Source: Nannocystis sp. (GTDB taxonomy: Bacteria > Myxococcota_A > Polyangia > Nannocystales > Nannocystaceae). Taken from it: a DNA stretch of 64,000 nucleotides. Numbering within the stretch: the first letter of the stretch is position 1; each line of letters opens with the position of its first letter. Under the pieces are notes generated by a model. It was not told the DNA's origin. It searched no databases and saw only the letters and a program-made list of their open reading frames with translations. A program made the position numbers and the translations under genes. Of this stretch, positions 53,971 to 62,687 are shown one piece after another. The stretch covers positions 186,001-250,000 of the forward strand of contig JADJRG010000029.1 in NCBI GenBank assembly GCA_016712315.1, given 5' to 3'.

Positions 53971-56121
53971 ATGCGCCTCAGAAGGGCCTTGAAGGGGCTT
54001 CTTTGGGGGATCGGTGTCGGCGCGCTGCTCGGTGGGTGTACAGACACGATCCCGCGGCGGAGCTGCTCCAAGGAGATCTGGGCGCGGGCCAGCAGTGATG
54101 GCGCGCAGGTCTCTTTGATCGGGAGTTGGGACGGGTGGTTGGCGCCTGGCCGAGCCCTGGTGAGCACGGGCGACGGTGGTTGGCATCGACGGGTGATCGA
54201 CGATCTGCCGGCGGGTGAGTACGGGTATCTGATCTACGAGGATGGAAAAGGTCGTGTCGATCCGTATAACCCGTTGACGACGTTCTGGGAGGCGCACTCG
54301 CTCGAGGTGTCGCTGCTGAAGGTGGAGTCGTGCGCGGCGCCGACGATCGAGGTGCACGAGATCGAGGCGTCCGTGAGCGGCGATGTACGGGTCTCAGGGC
54401 GCTTCTTGGCGTCCGAGGTCGGCGCGGCGATCGATCCATCGAGCGTGCGCGTGACGTCGGCGGGCTCGGTGGGAGCGACGGTGATCGATCGAGACTCAGG
54501 GTCGATCACGGCGGAGCTGACGGGGCTGCCGCGCGGTCGCCATGAGCTCGTGATCGCGGCGGACGACGCGGATGGGCGCACAGCGACGGCGCGGGCGGTC
54601 GCGTGGGTACAGCCCGCGGCGCGGCGCTGGGAGGAGGGGGTGATCTATCACGTGATGATCGATCGCTTTCGCGGCGACGACGGCGCGTGGTTGGCGCCGC
54701 CAGCGAGCCCGGGAGGTCGCGCAGGCGGGACGTTGTCGGGGCTGCTGGCGGCGATCGAAGATGGGTCGCTGGCGCGCCTCGGGGTGACGGCGCTGTGGCT
54801 CTCGCCGGCGTACTTGGGTCCGATGGAGGCGCGGTTAGGGCGCAGCGATGGGCACTTCTACGAGAGCTACCACGGCTACTGGCCGCTGGAGAGCCGGACG
54901 GTGGAGCCGCGGATCGGCGGAGAAGAGGGGCTGCGCGCGCTGGTCGAGGGGGCGCACGCGCGGGGGCTGCGGGTGATCTTGGACGTGGTGCCGAACCATA
55001 TCTACGAGGATCACCCGCGGGTCGCGGAGGGGTGGCCTCAGGGGTGGTTCAACGCGCGGGAGCCGCTGTGCGTGTGCGGGGATCCTGGGTGCGACTGGGG
55101 GCAGTTCATCGAGACGTGTTGGTTCACCAACTATCTTCCGGACCTGCGCTTCCAAGTCGGCGCGGTGATGGAGGCAGCGGTCGCGGACACGCTCTGGTGG
55201 ATCGAGCGCTTCAACCTGGATGGGGTGCGGATCGACGCGGTGCCGATGATGCCGCGCGCGGTGACGCGGCGGCTCGTCCATGAGGTGCGGGCGCGGGCGT
55301 GGCCGCCAGGGCCAGAGGCGGCGCTGTTGCTCGGTGAGATCTTCACGGGGCCGGGGGCGGCGGGGATCGACGCGTACCGCTACTTCATGGGGCCGGACGG
55401 GCTCGACAGCGCCTTCGACTTTCCGCTGATGTGGGCGCTGCGGGACGTGATCGCGCGCGGTCGCGGCTTTGAGGAGGTCGAGTCGATCTTGACGTTGACC
55501 GAGGCGCGTTTGGCCGGCTCCGGTGCGCTTCTGGGGCTGATCATCGGCAATCACGACACGACACGCTTCATCTCCGAGGTCGCAGGGGACGCGGACGCGG
55601 ATCCGTGGGCGTCTCCGCCGCCGCAGCCGACCGCGACCGAGATCTACGAGCGGCACCTCTTGGCGCTTGGTTTGATGTACACGCTGCCGGGGGCGCCGGT
55701 GCTGTACTACGGTGATGAGGTGGGGCTCGCGGGCGCTTCGGATCCGGATTGTCGACGGGTGATGCCGTCGGACGCGTCGCTGTCGCCGCCGCAGGTGGCG
55801 CTGCGCGCGAAGGTGGAGGCGCTCGCGGCGCTGCGGCGCTGCGCGCGGGCGCTGCAAGTCGGCGCGCGGCGGCCGCTGGTGGCGGAGGGGGGGTCGTTCG
55901 CGTTCGTCCGCGACGCGGGCGCGGGCGAGGTGGCGGTGGTCGTGGTCTCGGCGAGCGATTCGGCGTCGTCCGTGTCGCTGCCGTTCGCCGATCTGAGCGC
56001 CGGTGAATTTGTCGACGGCCTCACCGGTGAGATTTTTTTGGTCGGGAGCGGGGTGACGGTGCCGATGCCGCCGCGCTCGCTGCGGGTGCTGCTGCCGCGC
56101 AGCTCACCCTGTGCGGAATGA
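53971..56121 (+). CDS. GH13 lipoprotein with N-terminal glycogen-binding-like domain
   Basis: A 716-residue protein. ATG 53971 (GGTGGA upstream) gives lipobox LGGC (Cys23). Residues about 40-110 resemble a CBM48/E-set domain (VSLIGSWDGW, GEYGYLIYEDGKGRVDPYN), and an Ig-like strand region follows. The GH13 barrel begins at VIYHVMIDRFRGDD; catalytic residues are Asp422 (RIDAVPMM), Glu456 (LLGEIFTG) and Asp529 (IGNHDTTRF), with LDVVPNH as region I. A Cys-rich insertion, CVCGDPGCDW...CWFTNYLPDL, precedes the nucleophile strand and recurs in the next gene. It diverges from the porin operon and was probably duplicated with its downstream neighbour. Confidence 0.9.
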   Translation: MRLRRALKGLLWGIGVGALLGGCTDTIPRRSCSKEIWARASSDGAQVSLIGSWDGWLAPGRALVSTGDGGWHRRVIDDLPAGEYGYLIYEDGKGRVDPYNPLTTFWEAHSLEVSLLKVESCAAPTIEVHEIEASVSGDVRVSGRFLASEVGAAIDPSSVRVTSAGSVGATVIDRDSGSITAELTGLPRGRHELVIAADDADGRTATARAVAWVQPAARRWEEGVIYHVMIDRFRGDDGAWLAPPASPGGRAGGTLSGLLAAIEDGSLARLGVTALWLSPAYLGPMEARLGRSDGHFYESYHGYWPLESRTVEPRIGGEEGLRALVEGAHARGLRVILDVVPNHIYEDHPRVAEGWPQGWFNAREPLCVCGDPGCDWGQFIETCWFTNYLPDLRFQVGAVMEAAVADTLWWIERFNLDGVRIDAVPMMPRAVTRRLVHEVRARAWPPGPEAALLLGEIFTGPGAAGIDAYRYFMGPDGLDSAFDFPLMWALRDVIARGRGFEEVESILTLTEARLAGSGALLGLIIGNHDTTRFISEVAGDADADPWASPPPQPTATEIYERHLLALGLMYTLPGAPVLYYGDEVGLAGASDPDCRRVMPSDASLSPPQVALRAKVEALAALRRCARALQVGARRPLVAEGGSFAFVRDAGAGEVAVVVVSASDSASSVSLPFADLSAGEFVDGLTGEIFLVGSGVTVPMPPRSLRVLLPRSSPCAE

Positions 56122-56159
56122 TCTTTGCGCTGTACAACCGAAGCCTCTAGGAGCCCTTG

Positions 56160-58211
56160 ATGTTCACTTCGATCTCGCCCTCAACCTTGGCTGCGCTCTT
56201 CGCCCTGACCCTCAGCGGGTCGCTGACCGGGTGCACCGACGTGCCGCTCGAGTCGGACCCGACCGCGAGCGACGGGCCGCCGACGTCGACGATGCCCTAC
56301 GATCCCTCGGTCGGCAGCGGCGGATCGAGCGGCACGGGCAGCACCAGCGGCGCGGAGACGGAGACGGGTGATCCGAGCACGACGACGGGGGAGCCGGAGC
56401 CCCCGGTCTGTGACGACGCGTTCAAGCGCTGTGACCATGAATTCACGTATCCAGACGGCGGTGAGGCGTCGGTGGACGTGATGGGCGACTTCGCCGCGGA
56501 CGGCTGGACGGTGGGCGCCCCGATGACGAAGCAGGGCGGGGTCTGGCGGGCGACGGTGCCGGTGCCGTGGTCGAAGCTCGTGCAGTACAAGCTGCGGCTG
56601 AACGGGGAGATGTGGATCCCCGACCCGAACAACCCGAACACGGTCGATGACGGCTTCGGCGGGGTGAACTCGGCGCTCGAGCCGATGACGTGCGAGTGGT
56701 GGAGCTGCGAGTCGGGGAACATCGGCACCTTCGACTGGCGTGACTCGATCATCTACTTCGTCTTCGTCGATCGCTTCAACAACGGCGATAAGGGCAACGA
56801 CGGGCCGATCGGCGTGGCGACCGCGGCGGACTGGCAAGGGGGCGACTGGGCGGGGATCATCGCGAAGATCGAGGAGGGCTACTTCAACGAGCTCGGGATC
56901 AACACGCTGTGGCTGAGCGTGCCGATGGACAACACCAACGACAAGGGCAAGGGGGTGGGCGGTGATGACAATTTTTACAGCGCCTACCACGGCTACTGGC
57001 CGGCGAACCTCGAGAAGACCGAGGAGCACTTCGGCACGCTCGAGGAGCTGAAGACGCTGGTCGAGGTCGCGCATGAGCACGAGCTGAAGGTGATCGTCGA
57101 CTACGCGATGAACCACGTGCACGCGTCGTCGCCGACGTACCAGCAGAACGGCGGGTGGTTCTGGCCGAACGACAACGGCAAGGGGGGGAACTGCGTGTGC
57201 GGCGACGGCTGCTCGTGGGACGGCGCGGAGTCGCGGCGCTGCTGGTTCACCGACTACTTGCCCGACTTCAATTTCACCAACCAAGCGGCGCGCGACTTCT
57301 CGGTCTCGAACGCGATCAAGTGGATCGTCGACTCGGGGATCGACGGCTACCGCCTCGACGCGGTCAAGCACATCGAGGACGCGTGGATGCTCGACCTACG
57401 CGCGCGGGTGAAGGCTGAGATCGAGGCGGTGACGAAGGAGCACTTCTACATGGTCGGCGAGACCTATACGGGCGATCGCGACCTGATCAAGTACTACGTC
57501 AAGCCGGAGATGCTCGACGGCCAGTTCGACTTCCCGTGGCGGATGAAGGTCGCCGAGAACCTGCTGATGCGGCAGGGCAGCCTCAAGGACCTCGAGGCGT
57601 TCATGGGCTCGAACGACAATTTTTATGGGATCGGCGTGATGAGCACGTTCATCGGCAACCACGACATCCCGCGGGTGATCCACCTCGCGGAGGACCAGCC
57701 GATGTGGGGGAGCCCGTGGGACAGCGGCAAGGACAAGGCGTGGGGGAACACCCCCGGGCTGACAGGAGGGAGCTCGGCGTTCGAGCGGATGGCGACCGGC
57801 TTCACGCTGCTGCTGACGACCAAGGGCGCGCCGCTCATCTACTACGGGGATGAGATCGGCCTGCCCGGCGGCGGTGATCCCGACAACCGGCGCTTTATGC
57901 AGTGGAGCGGCTACTCGAGCGGGCAGCAGCTGTTGTTGGCGCACGTGAAGAAGCTGAACACGATCCGCGCGGAGCATGAGGCGACGCGGCGGGGGACGCG
58001 CAAGACGCTGAGCGTCACGGACGATACGATGGCCTACTCGATGAGCTCCGGCGGCGACGTGATCTACGTGGCGCTGAACCGCTCGGACGTCGCGAACTCA
58101 GCTGGAGGGCTGCCTGGCGGCGCTCTGAAGGACCTGATCAGCGGGCAGTCGGTGCAGGGCCCGACGGTTACGCTGCCGCCGAGAGGCTCGATGGTGCTCG
58201 TCGTCGAGTAG
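56160..58211 (+). CDS. GH13 lipoprotein with Ser/Thr/Gly tether and glycan-binding domain
   Basis: A 683-residue protein starting at ATG 56160 with AGGAG 6 nt upstream. The lipobox is LTGC (Cys25), followed by a 50-residue Ser/Gly/Thr tether and an E-set-like domain (VDVMGDFAADGW, VQYKLRLNGEMWIPDPNNP). The GH13 barrel (IIYFVFVDRFNNGD) has Asp400 (YRLDAVKH), Glu434 (VGETYTGD) and Asp502 (IGNHDIPRV). It shares the Cys-rich insertion CVCGDGCSW...CWFTDYLPDF with its upstream neighbour, 38 bp away. The two are likely co-transcribed paralogues that act at the cell surface on alpha-glucans, but their bond specificities cannot be told apart here. Confidence 0.9.
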   Translation: MFTSISPSTLAALFALTLSGSLTGCTDVPLESDPTASDGPPTSTMPYDPSVGSGGSSGTGSTSGAETETGDPSTTTGEPEPPVCDDAFKRCDHEFTYPDGGEASVDVMGDFAADGWTVGAPMTKQGGVWRATVPVPWSKLVQYKLRLNGEMWIPDPNNPNTVDDGFGGVNSALEPMTCEWWSCESGNIGTFDWRDSIIYFVFVDRFNNGDKGNDGPIGVATAADWQGGDWAGIIAKIEEGYFNELGINTLWLSVPMDNTNDKGKGVGGDDNFYSAYHGYWPANLEKTEEHFGTLEELKTLVEVAHEHELKVIVDYAMNHVHASSPTYQQNGGWFWPNDNGKGGNCVCGDGCSWDGAESRRCWFTDYLPDFNFTNQAARDFSVSNAIKWIVDSGIDGYRLDAVKHIEDAWMLDLRARVKAEIEAVTKEHFYMVGETYTGDRDLIKYYVKPEMLDGQFDFPWRMKVAENLLMRQGSLKDLEAFMGSNDNFYGIGVMSTFIGNHDIPRVIHLAEDQPMWGSPWDSGKDKAWGNTPGLTGGSSAFERMATGFTLLLTTKGAPLIYYGDEIGLPGGGDPDNRRFMQWSGYSSGQQLLLAHVKKLNTIRAEHEATRRGTRKTLSVTDDTMAYSMSSGGDVIYVALNRSDVANSAGGLPGGALKDLISGQSVQGPTVTLPPRGSMVLVVE

Positions 58212-58228
58212 CGGGCGGCCGGCTTGCA

Positions 58229-58274
58229 CGGGCGAGGGGAGTGCGTGATAGTGCGCGGCGCCTCTCCTCGCCCG
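58229..58274. terminator. Long-loop hairpin after the GH13 pair
   Basis: CGGGCGAGG (58229-58237) and CCTCGCCCG (58266-58274) pair perfectly over 9 bp, extendable past one mismatch, with a 28-nt loop. It begins 17 bp after the GH13 stop and ends 14 bp before the next start, so it could be a terminator or part of the next leader. Confidence 0.45.
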
Positions 58275-58287
58275 GAGCACCATCGCG

Positions 58288-59058
58288 ATGATCTACGCCC
58301 GCAAGTCCTCCCTGCTGATCTCTTTGACGATGACCTCGGCGCTGGCGCTGAGCGGCTGCATCGGGGGTGAGAAGACGACGGACAGCGCGGGCGATGACTC
58401 GTCTTCGAGCTCAGCGACCTCGACCGCGGGCTCGACGGGGACCAGCGACCCCGGCAGCTCGACCGCCGGTGAGACGAGCTCGAGCACCAGCGGCGCGGCG
58501 ACACACGACAGCCACGCGACGCACACGAGCGACGGTACGAGCGACGGCTCGACCGGCGCCGCGACGAGCACGACCGGCGACGCCGGCATCCCTGAGAGCT
58601 GCGTGGACGCGTGCGAGGTGCTGCTCGGCTGCTCTCCGCTCTTCCCGACGCTCGACGAGTGCGTCGCGACATGTATTGACGAGTCGACCCCGCGCGAGCC
58701 GAATCCCGCGTGTGAGGGGGCCTCTGTGGCGTTCAACCAGTGCCTCGCCACGTTGACCTGCGATCAGCTCGAGAGCGAGGACTTCCCATGCGAGGCCGAG
58801 GAAGAGGCGGTGCAAGAGCTCTGCGGCGGCGGGGAGGACGAGTGCGTCGGTGGCGGGGGTATCGAGGAGGAGACGTGCTCCGTCTACGAAGTCTGCCCGG
58901 ACTACGACCATGAGGTGCAGTGCTCCGAGCAAGGCTGCGTCTGCCTCGAGGGTGGGGTCGAGACGAAGAGCTGCCCGCCGATGGGCGGCGTGAACGCCTG
59001 CGAGGACTTCGAGACGCTCTCCGCCGCGGCGCTCGCTTGCTGCGGCTGGGATCTCTAG
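58288..59058 (+). CDS. Ser/Thr-rich, Cys-rich lipoprotein
   Basis: A 256-residue protein with lipobox LSGC (Cys24), an 80-residue Ser/Thr/Gly/Asp-rich stalk and a C-terminal part rich in spaced cysteines (CVDACEVLLGC, CVATC, CEAEEEAVQELCGGG, CVCLEG). The layout is typical of Nannocystaceae surface lipoproteins, with a disulfide-stabilised head on a flexible stalk. Function unknown. Its TAG stop shares the palindrome CTAG with the convergent thioesterase gene. Confidence 0.8.
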   Translation: MIYARKSSLLISLTMTSALALSGCIGGEKTTDSAGDDSSSSSATSTAGSTGTSDPGSSTAGETSSSTSGAATHDSHATHTSDGTSDGSTGAATSTTGDAGIPESCVDACEVLLGCSPLFPTLDECVATCIDESTPREPNPACEGASVAFNQCLATLTCDQLESEDFPCEAEEEAVQELCGGGEDECVGGGGIEEETCSVYEVCPDYDHEVQCSEQGCVCLEGGVETKSCPPMGGVNACEDFETLSAAALACCGWDL

Positions 59059-59492
59059 GCGCTCGTGACGCAGTAGGGGGCGAGCTTGGCCCTGATCTCG
59101 TCGGTCCAGGGGACTGGCTGACGGGTGCTCGGGTCGACGCGGACGAGCACGCGGCTGCCGCGGGCGTGGTCGAGATCTTGGTCGAGCGGTAGGACGCGAA
59201 AGCCGATCGTGAGGGCGGTGCGGCCGAGGCGCTCGATCCAGAGGCGGACTCGGACCTGGCCCGTGCCCTCGACGGCGCGTACGTACTCGATCTGGTTGGC
59301 CCGGACGAGGTGGAACTGGTCGGGGTTGGTGTTGAAGTCGAGCTTGCCGGCCCACCCGAGGTGCCGCCAGAAGGCGCCGATGGTGTGCTCGAAGATCAAG
59401 AGGTAGCGCGCGTTGTGGAGGATCTGGAAGGCGTCCAGATCGTCGAAGTAGACGCCGTGGACGGTCTCGAAGAAGCGCATGCAGCGGTCCAT
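59055..59492 (-). CDS. Hotdog-fold acyl-CoA thioesterase (YbgC/4HBT type)
   Basis: A 145-residue hotdog protein. VYFDDLDAFQILHNARYLLIFE (15-36) is the YbgC/4-hydroxybenzoyl-CoA thioesterase motif with the catalytic Asp20 and His26 region. The rest (NQIEYVRAVEGTGQVRVRLWIERLGRTALTIGFRV) fits the long-strand half. It hydrolyses acyl-CoA; the chain length is unknown. Convergent with the lipoprotein gene, overlapping by 4 bp. Confidence 0.88.
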   Translation of the reverse strand: MDRCMRFFETVHGVYFDDLDAFQILHNARYLLIFEHTIGAFWRHLGWAGKLDFNTNPDQFHLVRANQIEYVRAVEGTGQVRVRLWIERLGRTALTIGFRVLPLDQDLDHARGSRVLVRVDPSTRQPVPWTDEIRAKLAPYCVTSA

Positions 59493-59544
59493 AGCAGGCG
59501 GCGCGGCGCCTCGCTAGGCGGAGAGTCGGCTATGATGCGCGGCG

Positions 59545-59967
59545 ATGCGCATCGACGATCCGGTGGCGAGGATCATGAGCGTGCCCGTGTACTCGGTGCG
59601 CTCGAGCCAGCCGGTGAGCGACGTGAGGCGGCTGATCCACGAGCACGGCTTTCACCACGTGCCAGTCGTCGATGATGGGGTGCTGGTAGGTATGCTCAGC
59701 AGCAGCGACCTGGTGGGGCTGAGCGTGGGTGATCTCGGCGGGCGAAGGGGCTTCGTCGACGCCTATCTAGACGCGCACTACCCGATCCACGAGATCATGA
59801 GCCGCGAGCTGGTGACCATCACCAGCACCGAGACGATCCTGAGGGCCGCAGAGCTGCTGGCTTCAGGCCGATTTCATGCGCTGCCGGTGATCGATGAGCG
59901 GCGGGCGCTGAAGGGGTTGGTGACGTCTACGGATCTGCTCCGCTTTCTGGTGCGCCTGGCCCCGTGA
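59545..59967 (+). CDS. Two-CBS-domain protein
   Basis: A 140-residue stand-alone CBS pair: VARIMSVPVYSVRSSQPVSDV...HHVPVVDDGVLVGMLSSSDLVGL and IHEIMSRELVTITSTETIL...HALPVIDERRALKGLVTSTDLLRFL. A nucleotide-sensing regulatory role is usual; no partner gene is evident. It is a distant paralogue of the protein at 45473. An AT-rich stretch follows its stop. Confidence 0.88.
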   Translation: MRIDDPVARIMSVPVYSVRSSQPVSDVRRLIHEHGFHHVPVVDDGVLVGMLSSSDLVGLSVGDLGGRRGFVDAYLDAHYPIHEIMSRELVTITSTETILRAAELLASGRFHALPVIDERRALKGLVTSTDLLRFLVRLAP

Positions 59968-60084
59968 GCGTCACACTGTCGATTTTTTGTTTGTTGAGAA
60001 ACATTTTTTTCATTGAGTGATCATGGATCAAGACTGTCGCTCCCTTGCGCGTTGAAGTTGGCAGTGGTAGCGAGCTTGGTGGCG

Positions 60085-61368
60085 ATGACTACCGTACGTG
60101 CTCGTTCCTTGGTGCTCCTGTTGTTGGCTGGCTGCGCGGACAGTGATCCCGCTTCGAGCGGGGCGACGCTCTCCGGGTCGGGGCAGATCACATCGGTGAG
60201 CCAGGGTCTCACTCAAGCTGACTCAGAGGACAGCTCCGAGGGCGGGTCAGAGGGCAGCTCGGGAGATCAGGGGGGCTCGGAGAGCGACAGCGCGGGGTCG
60301 ACGAGCGCGGCGAGCAGCGACCCGAGCAGCTCGAGCGGCGACACCAGCGACAGCAGCAGCGCCGGCACGACCAGCGGCGAACCGACGAGCAGCTCGGGAT
60401 CGAGCGACAGCGACAGCGACAGCGACAGCGAGGGCGCCTGCGCTGAGGTCAAGGTGATGGCCGAGAATAAGAAGACGCCGGCGGACATCATCTTCGCGAT
60501 CGATAACTCCGGGAGCATGGACTACGAGGAGGCGCAAGTTCAGTCGAACATGAACGTCTTCTCCAACAAGATCATCCAGAGCGGCGTCGACGCGCATGTG
60601 GTGTTGATCTCGAACAACGACATCTGCATCAACGCGCCGCTGGGCTCAGGGCAGTGCCCGAACGACACGAACCCGCCGAAGTACCTGCACGTCAACGTCG
60701 GCGTGGGCTCGAACGACGCGCTAGCGAAGATCCTCAGCACGCATGAGCAGTGGAAGGACTCGATGCGACCGGACGGCAAGAAGCACGTGATCGTGGTCTC
60801 GGACGACAACGCGAGCGGGGTGGTGGCCTCGAGCTTCCACTCGATGTTCGAGGCGTTCGGGCCGTCCTATGCGGGCTACTACTTCCACGCGATCGTCGGC
60901 ACGTGGGATGTCGGCGACTTCCTCAAGTGCGCGGCGGACGCCTTCTGCTGCGCGACGATCGCGGACGAGGGGAAGGAGTACAAGAAGCTGGTGTCGATGA
61001 CCGGCGGGGTGCTCGGGCCGCTGTGTGAGGGCGGCAAGCAGAAGTTTAACGAGCTCTTTGACGCGCTCTCGAAGGACGTGATCGAGCAGGCTCCGATCCT
61101 GTGTGAGTGGACGATCCCGGAGCCGATGGGCATGGAGCTCGACTTCGGCAAGGTGAACGTCGACTACTTGGACGGTAAGGGCGGCTCGCAGGCGATCCCC
61201 AAGGTGGACGATCTTAACGCCTGCGGCGGCCTCGACGCCTGGTACTACGACAACAACGCGATGCCGACGAAGATCTTCGCCTGCCCGGCGCTGTGCTCGA
61301 AGATCCAGGGCAACGCAGACGCGCAGGTGGACGTCAAGTTCGGCTGCGAGTCGATCGTACCGCAGTGA
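60085..61368 (+). CDS. von Willebrand factor A-domain lipoprotein
   Basis: A 427-residue protein. ATG 60085 gives a compact lipoprotein signal, LLLLAGC (Cys17), followed by a 110-residue Ser/Gly/Asp-rich stalk ending in SDSDSDSDSE. Residues about 132-340 are a VWA domain with an intact metal site DNSGSM (Asp140, Ser142, Ser144) and VIVVSDDNASG. The C-terminal 90 residues contain several cysteines. VWA domains bind protein ligands through a metal ion; a surface adhesion or protein-capture role is likely. The family occurs in many Nannocystaceae genomes as repeated paralogues (family knowledge). The upstream 117 bp are AT-rich. Confidence 0.85.
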   Translation: MTTVRARSLVLLLLAGCADSDPASSGATLSGSGQITSVSQGLTQADSEDSSEGGSEGSSGDQGGSESDSAGSTSAASSDPSSSSGDTSDSSSAGTTSGEPTSSSGSSDSDSDSDSEGACAEVKVMAENKKTPADIIFAIDNSGSMDYEEAQVQSNMNVFSNKIIQSGVDAHVVLISNNDICINAPLGSGQCPNDTNPPKYLHVNVGVGSNDALAKILSTHEQWKDSMRPDGKKHVIVVSDDNASGVVASSFHSMFEAFGPSYAGYYFHAIVGTWDVGDFLKCAADAFCCATIADEGKEYKKLVSMTGGVLGPLCEGGKQKFNELFDALSKDVIEQAPILCEWTIPEPMGMELDFGKVNVDYLDGKGGSQAIPKVDDLNACGGLDAWYYDNNAMPTKIFACPALCSKIQGNADAQVDVKFGCESIVPQ

Positions 61369-61479
61369 GCTCTCCAGGCCCGCGCGCGCCTCGATCGGAG
61401 AATTCGCGCGGGCCGCTGAATATTTTGGCGGCGCCTGGGCCTTGACCCGGGCCTCGATCAGCCTACAGTGCGCGCAACT

Positions 61480-61815
61480 ATGCCGATCTACGCCTACCAG
61501 TGCGAGAAGTGCGGTCGGGATGAGGAGTACATCCAGAAATTTAGCGATCCACCCATGACGACGTGTGAGCACTGCGGTGGCGCTCTGCACCGCAAGCTGA
61601 CCAGCGCCGCGTTCCATCTGAAGGGTGGCGGTTGGTACAAGGATCTGTACGCGTCGAGCAAGCCCGCGTCGAGCGAAGGCGGTGGTGGCGACGGTGCTGC
61701 GTCGCCCGCGGCTCCTGCCGCTGCGACCCCCTCCGCGGCGCCAGCGAGCGCGAGCACGCCTGCGTCCTCGAGCTCGGGCGGCGCGGGTACAGGCGGATCG
61801 AAGGCGGCCTCCTGA
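61480..61815 (+). CDS. FmdB-type zinc-ribbon protein
   Basis: A 111-residue protein. PIYAYQCEKCGRDEEYIQKF with Cys8/Cys11 and TTCEHCGG with Cys29/Cys32 form the FmdB/CxxC_CxxC regulatory zinc ribbon; SAAFHLKGGGWYKDLY is conserved after it. The C-terminal 50 residues are low-complexity Ala/Ser/Pro/Gly. Function in this family is only broadly described. The TGA overlaps the folD ATG by one base (TGATG). Confidence 0.88.
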   Translation: MPIYAYQCEKCGRDEEYIQKFSDPPMTTCEHCGGALHRKLTSAAFHLKGGGWYKDLYASSKPASSEGGGGDGAASPAAPAAATPSAAPASASTPASSSSGGAGTGGSKAAS

Positions 61816-62687
61816 TGAGCGCGGAGGCGTCGCTTATCGACGGGAAATCGGTCGCGGCAGCCCTCCTGGCGGAGGTGCGCGCGGGCGCGGAGGCTTGCTC
61901 GAGCGCGGGGGTGGCGCCGTGCTTGGCGGTGGTGTTGGTCGGTGAGGATCCCGCGTCGCAGGTCTATGTGCGGAACAAGGAGCGGCGCGCGGCAGAGTGT
62001 GGGATCGCGACCCGCGATCACCGTTTGTCCGCGACCAGCTCGACGGCGGCGCTGCTCGAGCTGGTCAGAGCGCTGAATGAGGATCCCGCGGTCGACGGGA
62101 TCTTGGTGCAGTTGCCGCTGCCGGCTGGGATCGACGCGGAGGCGGTGCTCTTGGCGATCGATCCTCGCAAGGACGTCGACGGCTTTCACCCCGAGAACTT
62201 GGGGCGCCTGATGGTCGGTCGGCCGCGCTTCGTGCCATGTACGCCGCAGGGGTGCATGCGCTTGTTGGCGGCAGCGGGGGCGGAGCTGCGCGGGCGGCGA
62301 GCGCTGGTGATCGGTCGGTCGACGATCGTCGGCAAGCCGATGGCGCACCTGCTGCTCCAGGCGGACGCGACGGTGACGATCGCTCACTCACGCACCCAGC
62401 ATCTCGCGCGCGAGGTGAGCATGGCAGAAGTGGTGATCGCCGCGGTGGGTCGTCCCGAGATGATCCGCGGGGAGTGGATCGCGCCGGGGGCGACCGTGAT
62501 CGATGTGGGGATCAACCGGAGCGCGAACGGCGGACTGGTCGGCGACGTCGAATTTGCAGGCGCGAGGGCGCGCGCGCGGGCGATCACGCCGGTGCCAGGT
62601 GGCGTCGGGCCGATGACGATCGCGTGCCTGCTGCGCAACTGCGTGGACGCGGCGACGTGGCGGGCGGGTCTCGCTCCGGCGCCCTAG
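61815..62687 (+). CDS. folD: Methylene-THF dehydrogenase / methenyl-THF cyclohydrolase
   Basis: A 290-residue bifunctional enzyme of one-carbon metabolism. SQVYVRNKERRAAE carries the active-site Tyr51 and Lys55; VDGILVQLPLP, DVDGFHPENLG and the Rossmann loop VIGRSTIVGKPMA follow, and the end is AITPVPGGVGPMTIACLL. All hallmarks are present. ATG 61815 is coupled to the zinc-ribbon gene. It converges with parB, sharing the stop palindrome CTAG. Confidence 0.96.
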   Translation: MSAEASLIDGKSVAAALLAEVRAGAEACSSAGVAPCLAVVLVGEDPASQVYVRNKERRAAECGIATRDHRLSATSSTAALLELVRALNEDPAVDGILVQLPLPAGIDAEAVLLAIDPRKDVDGFHPENLGRLMVGRPRFVPCTPQGCMRLLAAAGAELRGRRALVIGRSTIVGKPMAHLLLQADATVTIAHSRTQHLAREVSMAEVVIAAVGRPEMIRGEWIAPGATVIDVGINRSANGGLVGDVEFAGARARARAITPVPGGVGPMTIACLLRNCVDAATWRAGLAPAP

